Assembly (NCBI GenBank): GCA_025766275.1
Contig: JAFKAC010000004.1
Location: 1,054,001-1,118,000, forward strand
Reading direction: 5' to 3'
DNA from: Lactarius indigo
Lineage: Eukaryota; Basidiomycota; Agaricomycetes; Russulales; Russulaceae
Length of the DNA: 64,000 bases
Shown here: one piece after another, positions 20,491 through 30,229 of the stretch
Layout of the letters: the number at the start of each line of letters is the position of its first letter
Numbering within the stretch: position 1 is the stretch's first letter
Notes under the pieces: generated by a model
Seen by the model: only the letters and a program-made list of their open reading frames with translations
What the model was told of the DNA's origin: nothing
Databases searched by the model: none
Made by a program: the position numbers and the translations under genes

Positions 20491-22487
20491 ATAACTAACA
20501 TACTGCCGAGAAGGCGAGAACAGCGAAGCCTACTAGAAGAATTAATCGCGGCCGGATACGACCCGACTCAATCAATTCCAGGAAGCTATCCTAGCCCCGA
20601 AGACCTAACACCCCTTAGCAGCCTTAGTAGTGAACAAAGCGACCCCTCATCTAGTCACTCGGGACAAGAAGAAACCAATAGTGAAAAGGAAGTCGACCTC
20701 ATCCTGTCAAGTCACTCGGCTCCGTTACCCGCGCGCCACGGCGCAACAACAAGATCAAGAGCGAAAATCCTAGCACAACAACAGCAGGCGGAAGCGTTAT
20801 CGGCCGAAGAACAGGAAGCAGCCGATCAAAGTGTTAACCAACCAGCGAACACCACAGCATCAGCGACAGAAGATAATAACCGGCAGCCCGGCAGTAGTAA
20901 CCAACGAGCGCAATCGGCGCCGCCTCAGCAAAGCAACACAGCGATAAACCCCGTAGTACCCTCGATAAACCAGAACCCAACTCAAACACAGGCCGTACTG
21001 CAACCGGCCCCAAGACTACCACCAGCAAGAATAAACCAGCCCGTCCCCGCAGCAGCGGTCAACGTCAGAAGGATGCCCCTTGCAGATTTACCTGGAAGAG
21101 GCGAGCGGTCAGCACCTAGTTTTGATGGCGAGCACCCAGAAGAGCTTGGCCGATATTTTGCCGAAGTAGAAGCCCTATACGATAGGCACACAGTAACGAC
21201 CAACGCAGATAAGAAAAGCGGCACACTCAAATACCTTACGACAGCCGCGACCAAAAGAGTATGGAAGACAAGCGACGCGTTAACGGACGTAACAAAAACA
21301 TACGAAGAATACAAAGCCGAGATCTACAAGCTATACCCCGGATCCTCGGAAGACATTCATACAATCCTACACCTGGATACACTAGTAGGACAGCACGCCC
21401 GCATCGGCATAGTCTCAGAACTGGAACTCGGCGAATACTACCGACAATTCAAAGTAATCTCCAAATACTTGATCGGCAAAAACAGAATGTCGCAGGCCGA
21501 GCAGACCAGAGCGTTCATGCGAGGATTACAGCCGGATATGGAACAACAAGTCAAGCAAAGGCTACAGCTAAAGATGCCAGACCACAACCAGCAAGACCCC
21601 TACAGATTAGAAGACTTGCATGATGCCGCAAGCTACGTACTCCAGGGCCGAGCACCGGTCGCGATCTCTAGCATAACTTCGGCAAGCGCGACACTCCCAC
21701 TGGCAACAGAGATAAAGACAGAGATCCAAACCGCGCTAGCAACCGCGGTCACGACACTAGGCGAAATGTTCAAAAACGCGCTAGAAATCCAAAACTCAAG
21801 CGAGAAGGCCCGAAACGCCGGAAATCCTAGGCCGATAGGGGAACCAACCACCAAGTGCAACTTCTGCGGAACGCCAGGACACTTCATGCGAGAGTGCGAA
21901 GTAGCGGCCGAATATATGCGACTCGGCAAGTGCAAGCGTAGTGCAGAAGGGAAAATCGTGCTACCATCAGGCGCCGTGGTCCCTAGGCATATCACTGGAG
22001 CATGGCTGCGCGACCACATAGACGAATACCACAGGCAAAATCCAGGACAAATAGCGGCGGCACAAATGTTACTCGAAATGTCAAGGCCGACGGCATCCGC
22101 AGAAGCGCGAACGGCGAAAACAGTCCGCTTTGCAGAAGAATGCCCAGAACCAGGACAAGCAGGCGTATATGCATTTCGAAGAGGCTTCATACCAAGGATG
22201 GGCGGAAGGACCAGGACCAGGTTCGAACATATGCCAACTGCCCACATCCAGCAAGAAGACTCAGAAGAAGAGCAAGAAAGCCAGTCGCATCGCAAGGAAC
22301 GACCGCCACACCTAGAAAAGACGATAGAAGCAACAACCGAGGTTGCGGCGACAATAAAGGAACATCCATTCGCCAGAACACAAGAAGCAGAACCAATTAC
22401 TCTAGGACCGACCCCGGCAACAAATACGGCGAACGACCGCAAAAGCGAGCGCGCTTATACATCAAATACGGCCATATACGACGAAAA
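20491..22487 (+). pseudogene. gag: gag part of the gag-protease ORF of element X
   Basis: Open from 20491 (after TAA 20488-20490) to the copia insertion. The expected start codon reads ATA at 20494-20505 region (AAC ATA CTG CCG AGA), which may be a decayed ATG; the first real in-frame ATG is 21073. A Gln/Ser/Ala-rich N-terminal region is followed by a helical capsid domain (about 21100-21650) and a zinc knuckle CNFCGTPGHFMREC (about 21850-21900). The frame resumes after the copia element at 29426 without shift, because the duplicated GAAAA is part of it. Confidence 0.8.
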
Positions 22488-22887
22488 TGTTGCGCAGCAA
22501 AAGCCTTTATAGGCCAAAGCGCAGCACGCAGGAAGGACATTCTCACCTTTGAGTAGGTTGAGAGACTAATGAGAGAGGAGAATGTGCACAAGCAAAGTGG
22601 GTGATGTTCTGTATTCGCCTCTCTCCCCACATAGGAGGGTATTTATGCTCTATGGCCCCACCATGTCCATTTGCGGTTAAGTGATGAGTAAAGGCGTCCA
22701 CAATATCGCGTTTTTACACACGCCTAATGTGTTTTGCCCTTCTGAGATAGTCATAGGACTTCTCCTCATCACGGGACATGATACGCCCGCTATTGTACGT
22801 ATCGTGACTGCCTAATATGGTAAATATAGTACAGTAATGTCGTAACTGCTATAGATAAGGTCCTTACGTACTTATCACGTTTCAACA
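22488..22887 (-). repeat. 3' LTR of the copia element
   Basis: 400 bp, TGTTGCGCAG.. TTTCAACA on the plus strand, identical to 29026-29425 by eye. Confidence 0.95.
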
Positions 22888-22900
22888 CTCCCCCTTGCTT
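22888..22900 (-). other. Polypurine tract of the copia element
   Basis: On the minus strand AAGCAAGGGGGAG lies immediately before the 3' LTR. Confidence 0.75.
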
Positions 22901-23405
22901 AGTGCAGCTAGTAAAGCGCATCTAAGCAATGACCTTACATTCAAGACATTTGTATAGTAGGATCGGTAATAAACATCGACCAAGGACGCTTCGATCCTCA
23001 GATGTCAGAGGGATGTATAGGGGATTGGGTGTGGGATTATAGCAACATCCCTTGATAAAATCAAAGGGACGCTTAACCCCAACAATGGTCGTCGATCCTC
23101 GGTTTAGTGAGCAGTTATACTATGCTGGTGATAGGACAGGATGTATGAGCTTCCTTCTGGTAAGAATACCAGGGTTGTTTGACACAAAACCATAGAAGGC
23201 TTAGAGTCGGATGACTCAATAAACTTTTATGATTTGTGAGAGAACAACTCTCGCGGGACAGTCTTCTCAGTTGAGAAGAACAAGTCGTTCGTGACTCATT
23301 TCTTATGTATTCCCTATTACTGGGAAAGAAGAAACGATGTACACGGAGAAGCTACGAAAAACCCTTCTTATTCTACCTCCAACCATAGCGTTGAGCTGCT
23401 CAAGC
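22901..23405 (-). other. 3' untranslated region of the copia element
   Basis: About 0.5 kb between the pol stop and the PPT. No gene or structured repeat seen. Confidence 0.6.
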
Positions 23406-26400
23406 TCACATGGGCGAGTGAAACTCCAGCCCAAGCTGTTCCCTGAATTTTAGGAACTTTATGCGACCCAGATTCTTAGTAAAAAGATCTGCGGGGTTCT
23501 CAGCTCCTTCTATAAAGAATAGTTCTATCTTCTTATCTCGAATTACTTCACGTATGTAGTGGTGACGCAAATCGATATGTTTAATCCGTTTTTCTTGAAC
23601 CGGATTAGAAGATAGAAATATGGAGCCTTGATTATCTCCGCATAATGGAATTGGTTCTAGATTTATTCCTAGCTCAAGAAAGAGCGAACGTATCCAGACC
23701 AATTGTCTGCTTGTATCACACAGCGACATATATTCTGCTTCAGTGGATGAGAGCGCAATTGATTTTTGTGCTCTCGAATTCCAGCAGAATATTCCATTTG
23801 CCATTTTTACTAGGTAGCCCGTAGTGGACTTCCTAGTGACTGGATCTGAGGCCCAATCAGAATCTGCGTATGCTATTATACCACCATCACTTTTGCCGTT
23901 ATAGACTAAAGTATAATTAGAGGTGCCAAGTAAATAGCGGCATATGTAAAGTGCACGCTTTAAGTGGTCCTCAGATGGGTTGGCAGCAAACTGCGCCATT
24001 TTGGTAACAGCATAAGCAATATCTGGTCGCGTTCCAATCATTATGTATAGGAGTGAACCTATCACTTGTTGGTATGTAGCGCGAAGTTCTGGAGATGCAG
24101 ATTCCTTATTAGGAGTAGGATGATACCCTTCCGGTAATGGAGTTGGTACTGATTTGGCATTAATCAGTTTGAAGCGCTGTAGTACTTTCTGAAGGTAGTC
24201 CTGTTGATCAATGAGGATTCTACCCTTAGATCGTAGTATGCGCATTCGAAGAAACTCCTTGGTATCTCCAAGATCTCTGCATTCCCAGATCTTCATGAAG
24301 CGCTGCTTCAGGGAATCAATATGTTTTTTATTTTTTCCGAGGAAGAGGACATCATCAACATAGACAATTACGACAATTGTCTTATCCTCATTTACAAAAA
24401 GACCTGAGTCTGATTGTAAATGTGTGCAACTTAGAGTACCCATTGACTTATCTAGCGCTCTCCACCAAGCGAGAGCAGCTTGCTTAAGTCCATAAATAGC
24501 TTTTCTAAGGCGCATTACTTTGTTTTGTTGACCAGGGATTTTAAACCCTTCAGGTTGTTCCATGTAGAGTTCCTCATCGAGGTCCCCATACAGGAAAGCT
24601 GTTTTGACGTCTAGTCCAGAGATGTGCCAATCTTTAAGCGCTGCAAGCGCAAGCATCATTCGGACAGTCTCAAACCGTACCACAGGCGAGAATATTTCGT
24701 CATAATCAATGCCTTCAACCTGAGAAAAACCTTTGGCAACTAGCCTGGCTTTCTTTCGGCCATCTGACTTTAAGTCAAATACCCATCGGTTCTTGATAAC
24801 CTTTCTGCCTTTCGGCGGGTTAACAAGTTCATAGACTTTGCGATTGCGAAGGGAAGCTAGTTCCTCTTTGCACGCATTACGCCACTCCTCCTGAGAGTCG
24901 CTTGGCATCTTTAGAATGTCTCGATAAGTCCATTCTCGAATATTAGAGGTATCAGGTGCGTCTAGATCTGTTGGTGAAACTGCCTTGGCTAGCAGAAGAT
25001 CTAGAAATTTGACTCCCCCTTCCTGAGCAAGGCGGGTGAGCAATTGCTGCTCTACTTCATCGTCCGAAAGGTGCGGATTATCACCCGAAGCACGAGGAGG
25101 ACCAGACTCGGGTTGCTCAGGAAAATCTCCTGGTACCGTCTGATCTTGACGTGAACGCAACCGAGAGCTACTCGGCTGGTCACCAGTCAACTGTCGCCAT
25201 GTGCGAGTCCGCTCAATGTCACGAATAATCGTAGTAGGAGGCCTATCTCCATAGACATTATCTGGACGAGAAGTTTGTTTCCTTGTACGCGCTGACCTCC
25301 TAGGCTGACTAGGACCTGGTACGGGTTGCGGCGGTAAAGGCGGAGGTAGCTGCGATCCACTTCCTCCAGTAGACATACTAGGAGGAGGTGCCACAGGGGC
25401 TTGTGGAGTGCTCCTCACTTTAGGAGGCTCAGGTGGAGGGTCGTCATCAACACCAGGAGTGGTATCGTCATTTAACAGCTCATCATCAGAAGCTGTATCA
25501 TCTAACTGAGTAACACCTTTGGGTTTACTCCTAATACTGTCCGATGGACATTTAGGAAACAATGCTTCATCAAAGAGGGCTTTGTCCGAGTAAAATAAGG
25601 TATTCGGAGTGCGCATGAAGACATCAGCCTTCATTCCAGATCCCCTACCAAGGTAGATCATAAGTTCACTTTTAGGGGAAAGTTTATTCACCCGGCGAGC
25701 TTCAGGGATATGGACATAAGCACCCGATCCAAAGACTCGAAGATGAGCAATGTCAGGTTTCTCATTGTATAATAGTCCATAGGGGGTCTGCCATTGAAGG
25801 CGACTGATTGGAGTTCTATTATAACAATGTGTAGCATGTAAAACTGCAAATTCCCACCAACTCTGAGGTAAACAAGCATCAAGGCGCATAGCCTGAGCTT
25901 TGTCCATGACTGTACGCATAAAGCGCTCAGCGCGGCCATTCTGCTGTGGGGTATGTGGCGCGGACTGTAGCACTGTAATGCCGGCATCCTTTAGCTGCTT
26001 GAGAAAAGCATCCGATTTGTATTCACCGCCAGCATCAGACATCCACTCTTTTATGGTAGCGTCAAATTGATTTTTAATCAACGCAAGCCACTGCTTTAAA
26101 GCAGTAATAGCGGAGGCTTTATCCCGTAGGAGAGTGATCCAAGCAAAAGAAGTATAATCGTCAAAGAAGACGATAAAATACTTATACTTGTGATATGACG
26201 GTATAGGGAAGCTTTTTAGATCGGAATGAATCCGACTAAAAGAGGCTTTAGCCCTAGTCTCGGAAGGAGGATGAGATGCTGCAGGCATTTTGCCTTGCGC
26301 ACATCCTGGACATAGTTTATCAGAGGTGGGAATTATAATCCCATCAGGGAAACCCTTAGTGTTTTCCTTAGATCGTCTTAGAACCTCTTTAGATGGGTGT

Positions 26401-28649
26401 CCGAGGCGACGATGCATAAGGTCATAATCCACATTTTGCAATGCAGATATATTGGCGTAATCTAACTCAGTTAGATTAGATATGGAGGTATCTAGCCAAA
26501 ATAGCGATTGCCCGTGAATAAGGGGTTTACATTGGACAATTGTTTTATTTTTTCTTAGCAAGTTTATATGCTGCGAATTCCCCAAAACGCGCAATCCTTG
26601 CTGTAGGAATACTCCCATTGATAGTAACCGTGTGCTCATAGAAGGTATGTGAAAGACTGGATAAACTCGTGTAGTTACAAGTTTGTCTGCGATATAATGC
26701 TCTAGCAAGACAGTACCAATTCCTTCAACATATATCATGTGAGCCGCAGTTTTGACAGGTATTCTGTCAGACTTGGCTAGCGACTTATACTCAATAAAAT
26801 CACTAAGATTATTGGTAAAGTGCGCTGAGGCTCCTGAGTCAAGAAGCCACATATTTTCAGTACGCTTCAAGCATTCTGCACATTGACTGAAGTACTCATT
26901 ATGTTCACACTCAAGAAAGTCGAGAAGAGCACTAGTATAATTGTACATTTCAGGCAACTTCTTTACATGCGACCCGAGTACGTTATAGTTAGATCTGCCA
27001 CCCCTTAGATTTTTTGGGGGCTGGACTAATTCTATAACGTGATCAGCACGTAATAGGCAAAATGAAGGAGTAACGTACTCTTCTTCATCGGAACCCCAAT
27101 CCAGGACCTCATCTGGACCGGTTAGAAAGTGTTTGGGGGTTATCGAACGTGAGCCTGACGGGGATATCAAAGTACCGAAGTCAGGGTGTGTAGGAAGCCC
27201 ATGGTCACATAAATATTGCTGATTCCTAGTCCATGCGGCAAGAATTAGCTCCGCAGAAGAAACTTTTGGAATGGAACCAGCGCCAGTAAATGAAGGTTGT
27301 TCCCACATTTTTGTTATCTCTTCAGCCTCAATTGCCTCCGGATCAACATATTTGGGTGTCGGAGCTCGGTTTTCTTTATCCGAGTCCACATCCGATATAG
27401 TCAGATCACTCAAGTCTAATTGTAGAGCGTTTGAAGACTCACTACAATAGGCGGCAATCTCAGAGTCGTCTAGACTCTCGATGTCGACAATGGGTCGAGC
27501 GCCAGCAGGGGGTGCTCGCGTCATGTCAATGTCGAAATCGGAGTCATACTCCTCGTCAATAAATTTATCGATCCGAGGGCGCATCTGGACGTCCACATCG
27601 GCGAAACGCTGCTCAAGCGTCTTCGCGGTCTGAACTGTAGCTGGTACATTCAGCCGCTCTGCGAGCGTCATAGCGGTATTAACGGAGGGAAAGAAGCCAG
27701 GGGTCCTCTGAGGCGAAGAGGATTCGACTTCTGTGCGAGTAGAGACGCCAGATGACCCAATATGGATCACCTTGTGAGAAGTGGGTGGAGATAATGCGGC
27801 TACAGAGGCTATGTGGGAATGCTGGGGAGCGCCGCCACGCGCTTTGCCTTTGCCTTTTCCTTTGCCTCGTCCAGAGCCTCGTCCTCCGCGCTGCCGATTA
27901 GGCTGCTGCTGGGAAGATGGGCCGGGGGCATTGGAAGAGGAAGGCTGCTGCTGCTGACCACCCTGCTTCGAAAAGCGAGGGTTTTCGCGCTTGCGTTTAA
28001 CGGCAGAGAGTTTCTGCGCGTTATGAGCTCCCTTATGCTGTCCGCGATTAGTTTCAGTTTCAAACTGGCCAATAACTATGCCAGAAACTGAAGCAAGTTT
28101 GAGATCAGCGGTTGCAACACCGCTACAGATAATGGGGATAAGATTTTCCCATTTCTGAGGAAGCGCGGACATGGCTATCAAAGCCTGAAGGGGAGGAGAT
28201 ATCGCAAGCGTTGTTTGATTAGGAGCAGTGCCAATAGTAACAGCACCAAGTCGAGAGAAGGCGGCAGCCATTTTCTCGAAAGTTGCTACTGGGTTTTGGT
28301 TAGGATTGAAGCGAATAGAAACTGCTTCTTTGAAATCCTTGTAAATGCGTGGCAAAGAGACCGCTCCATAGCGATCTTGTACAGCATCCCAGAGCAATTT
28401 GGCAGAGGTGCCGGTGACAGCTTGCTGGATAGCAGGAGAAAGGCGAAGGGTAAGATTACCCCTTGCCATTTCATCACTGCGACGCCAAGCAGCTTGAATT
28501 TCAGCGGTGGCAGTGGTGTCGAGAGGGATAGAACCATCGACATAACCCCAAAGACCTTGGGACATGAAGAAGGCTTGCATGGCATTGGACCAAAGGGTCC
28601 AGTTAGAGCCATCGAAGACGGAGACAAGAGTAGTTAATTGAGATGACAT
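23406..28649 (-). CDS. gag-pol: Copia Gag-Pol polyprotein
   Basis: 1747 residues in one frame. Order typical of Ty1/copia: Gag-like N terminus (VFDGSNWTLWSNAM, residues about 10-200), a Gln/Gly/Arg/Lys-rich basic segment in place of a zinc knuckle, an acidic linker, protease LLDSGASAHF near 601, GAG-pre-integrase zinc region (HRRLGHPS.. CPGCAQGKM), integrase with D in IHSDLK (near 811), D in SDAGGEY and E in NGRAERF, a Pro-rich linker, RT (DVKTAFLYGDL, YVDDVLF near 1430) and RNase H (YADSDWAS near 1597, SSTEAEYM). No missing catalytic residue was seen. Start ATG 28649 follows a 364-nt leader. Confidence 0.96.
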   Translation of the reverse strand: MSSQLTTLVSVFDGSNWTLWSNAMQAFFMSQGLWGYVDGSIPLDTTATAEIQAAWRRSDEMARGNLTLRLSPAIQQAVTGTSAKLLWDAVQDRYGAVSLPRIYKDFKEAVSIRFNPNQNPVATFEKMAAAFSRLGAVTIGTAPNQTTLAISPPLQALIAMSALPQKWENLIPIICSGVATADLKLASVSGIVIGQFETETNRGQHKGAHNAQKLSAVKRKRENPRFSKQGGQQQQPSSSNAPGPSSQQQPNRQRGGRGSGRGKGKGKGKARGGAPQHSHIASVAALSPPTSHKVIHIGSSGVSTRTEVESSSPQRTPGFFPSVNTAMTLAERLNVPATVQTAKTLEQRFADVDVQMRPRIDKFIDEEYDSDFDIDMTRAPPAGARPIVDIESLDDSEIAAYCSESSNALQLDLSDLTISDVDSDKENRAPTPKYVDPEAIEAEEITKMWEQPSFTGAGSIPKVSSAELILAAWTRNQQYLCDHGLPTHPDFGTLISPSGSRSITPKHFLTGPDEVLDWGSDEEEYVTPSFCLLRADHVIELVQPPKNLRGGRSNYNVLGSHVKKLPEMYNYTSALLDFLECEHNEYFSQCAECLKRTENMWLLDSGASAHFTNNLSDFIEYKSLAKSDRIPVKTAAHMIYVEGIGTVLLEHYIADKLVTTRVYPVFHIPSMSTRLLSMGVFLQQGLRVLGNSQHINLLRKNKTIVQCKPLIHGQSLFWLDTSISNLTELDYANISALQNVDYDLMHRRLGHPSKEVLRRSKENTKGFPDGIIIPTSDKLCPGCAQGKMPAASHPPSETRAKASFSRIHSDLKSFPIPSYHKYKYFIVFFDDYTSFAWITLLRDKASAITALKQWLALIKNQFDATIKEWMSDAGGEYKSDAFLKQLKDAGITVLQSAPHTPQQNGRAERFMRTVMDKAQAMRLDACLPQSWWEFAVLHATHCYNRTPISRLQWQTPYGLLYNEKPDIAHLRVFGSGAYVHIPEARRVNKLSPKSELMIYLGRGSGMKADVFMRTPNTLFYSDKALFDEALFPKCPSDSIRSKPKGVTQLDDTASDDELLNDDTTPGVDDDPPPEPPKVRSTPQAPVAPPPSMSTGGSGSQLPPPLPPQPVPGPSQPRRSARTRKQTSRPDNVYGDRPPTTIIRDIERTRTWRQLTGDQPSSSRLRSRQDQTVPGDFPEQPESGPPRASGDNPHLSDDEVEQQLLTRLAQEGGVKFLDLLLAKAVSPTDLDAPDTSNIREWTYRDILKMPSDSQEEWRNACKEELASLRNRKVYELVNPPKGRKVIKNRWVFDLKSDGRKKARLVAKGFSQVEGIDYDEIFSPVVRFETVRMMLALAALKDWHISGLDVKTAFLYGDLDEELYMEQPEGFKIPGQQNKVMRLRKAIYGLKQAALAWWRALDKSMGTLSCTHLQSDSGLFVNEDKTIVVIVYVDDVLFLGKNKKHIDSLKQRFMKIWECRDLGDTKEFLRMRILRSKGRILIDQQDYLQKVLQRFKLINAKSVPTPLPEGYHPTPNKESASPELRATYQQVIGSLLYIMIGTRPDIAYAVTKMAQFAANPSEDHLKRALYICRYLLGTSNYTLVYNGKSDGGIIAYADSDWASDPVTRKSTTGYLVKMANGIFCWNSRAQKSIALSSTEAEYMSLCDTSRQLVWIRSLFLELGINLEPIPLCGDNQGSIFLSSNPVQEKRIKHIDLRHHYIREVIRDKKIELFFIEGAENPADLFTKNLGRIKFLKFREQLGLEFHSPM

Positions 28650-29013
28650 TGTTGGTAAATCTGTTGGCTTTATAGTACGTCAGTATTTAGAATTTTTCAT
28701 CATAATACTGAGTGAAATAATAAAACCAGCATTAATCCCTTCGGCTACAGAACGTATTCTGTAGCAGACATTGGTCTTTGCAGACTACCAATTGTCTATG
28801 CCAAAAGAACTGCTCGACCATGTCAACGTTAGACAGTGGGCCAAGTCTATGTACTCCTCTAGAGTACAATACTGGGTCTGTTATGAACCAGGGTGCCTCC
28901 CGGGGTCTGCTCGCTATTTTCTCGTTACCACTCTGTTCATAGATACAGAGGGTAGGAGTGCGATACCACCAGGTGCAACTTCGTCTAGAAGTGCAGCGGC
29001 AAGCCCTGTAACA
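28650..29013 (-). other. 5' leader of the copia element
   Basis: Untranslated stretch between PBS and Gag-Pol start. No convincing ORF; probably contains the packaging signal. Confidence 0.5.
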
Positions 29014-29025
29014 GGGCCCATAACC
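29014..29025 (-). other. Copia PBS complementary to the initiator tRNA anticodon arm
   Basis: Adjacent to the 5' LTR the minus strand reads GGTTATGGGCCC. Its complement GGGCCCATAACC is the anticodon-loop sequence (CAT) of initiator methionine tRNA. This is the half-tRNA priming arrangement known from Drosophila copia and yeast Ty5. Confidence 0.8.
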
Positions 29026-29425
29026 TGTTGCGCAGCAAAAGCCTTTATAGGCCAAAGCGCAGCACGCAGGAAGGACATTCTCACCTTTGAGTAGGTTGAG
29101 AGACTAATGAGAGAGGAGAATGTGCACAAGCAAAGTGGGTGATGTTCTGTATTCGCCTCTCTCCCCACATAGGAGGGTATTTATGCTCTATGGCCCCACC
29201 ATGTCCATTTGCGGTTAAGTGATGAGTAAAGGCGTCCACAATATCGCGTTTTTACACACGCCTAATGTGTTTTGCCCTTCTGAGATAGTCATAGGACTTC
29301 TCCTCATCACGGGACATGATACGCCCGCTATTGTACGTATCGTGACTGCCTAATATGGTAAATATAGTACAGTAATGTCGTAACTGCTATAGATAAGGTC
29401 CTTACGTACTTATCACGTTTCAACA
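29026..29425 (-). repeat. 5' LTR of the copia element
   Basis: 400 bp, identical by eye to 22488-22887. Confidence 0.95.
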
Positions 29426-30229
29426 GAAAAGGCAGCAGGAAAAGTCTACGAAAGGATGATGGAAGCCGAAGTAACAGTGACGCAAAGAGAACTACTCTTG
29501 TTAGCACCAGAACTGCGGGCCCAAGTCAACGAAGTAACAACAAAGCGCCGCGTTGCTCGCGTTAACGCCCAAGAAAGCGTAGAAGACAGTACCGAGGAGG
29601 AGCCGAAGCGATCGACAGAATCGCATATGCCGGCGGCATTCTCGATCGCCAAGCGCACTCCACCGGCCGACGCGACAATAATAGCCGACCCATATGAGGC
29701 GTTACTAAAGGCGCGACCGGCCGATGACGATGGATCGCAAAATACGATCGAAGTCGCGACCGAATCAAATGCCCTACGCGCGATCTTACCGGTAGTCGAC
29801 GGATCAGAAAAGATAGAAGCCATCTTAGATCCCGGCTGCCAAATAGTCGCAATGTCAGAAGAAGTGTGCAACGCACTGGCGATCCCTTACGACCCGAGCA
29901 TACGGCTCAACATGATCTCGGCGAATGGCGGTGTAGATCAATCGCTAGGACTGGCACGCAACGTACCATTCCACGTCGGCGAAATAACCCTCTATCTACA
30001 AGTTCACATACTGCGCTCGCCAGCCTATGATATATTACTCGGGCGGCCATTCGACATACTGACCCAATCCGTGGTGCGCAACTACCGGAACGAAGACCAG
30101 ACAATAACGATCCTCGACCCGAACACCGGGAAAACGGCAACGGTGCCGACGGTACCGCGCGGCAGCAACCGATTTGCCGAGCGAAGAAAGAAGCTGACAA
30201 GCGAACAATCGCAAGACTCGGATTTTTAA
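29426..30229 (+). pseudogene. Protease part of the gag-protease ORF of element X
   Basis: Continues the gag frame interrupted by copia. The retropepsin core has ILDPGCQIV (about residue 120 of this segment) with DPG in place of the common DSG or DTG, followed by the hydrophobic ILLGRPF motif. The ORF ends at TAA 30227-30229 in a run of five T, and the RT frame is -1 to it. The downstream end is rich in Lys and Arg. Confidence 0.8.

Larger units (their letters stand above)
22488..29425 (-). mobile_element. Ty1/copia retrotransposon, full length
   Basis: 6938 bp with 400-bp LTRs that I read as identical, a 5-bp duplication GAAAA (22483-22487, 29426-29430), one uninterrupted Gag-Pol ORF, a PBS for half-tRNA priming and a PPT. 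It is the youngest insertion of the window and a good candidate for a currently mobile element. Confidence 0.95.

Noticed and set aside
21633..22442. 269-codon minus-strand frame over element X gag
   Set aside because: Mirror frame of a GC-rich coding region; no motif, no intron structure, and unlike the antisense genes downstream it has no paralogue.
29014..29025. Initiator-tRNA-like sequence as a tRNA gene
   Set aside because: Only the anticodon-loop 12-mer is present and it abuts an LTR, so it is a primer-binding site. No cloverleaf was found here or elsewhere.
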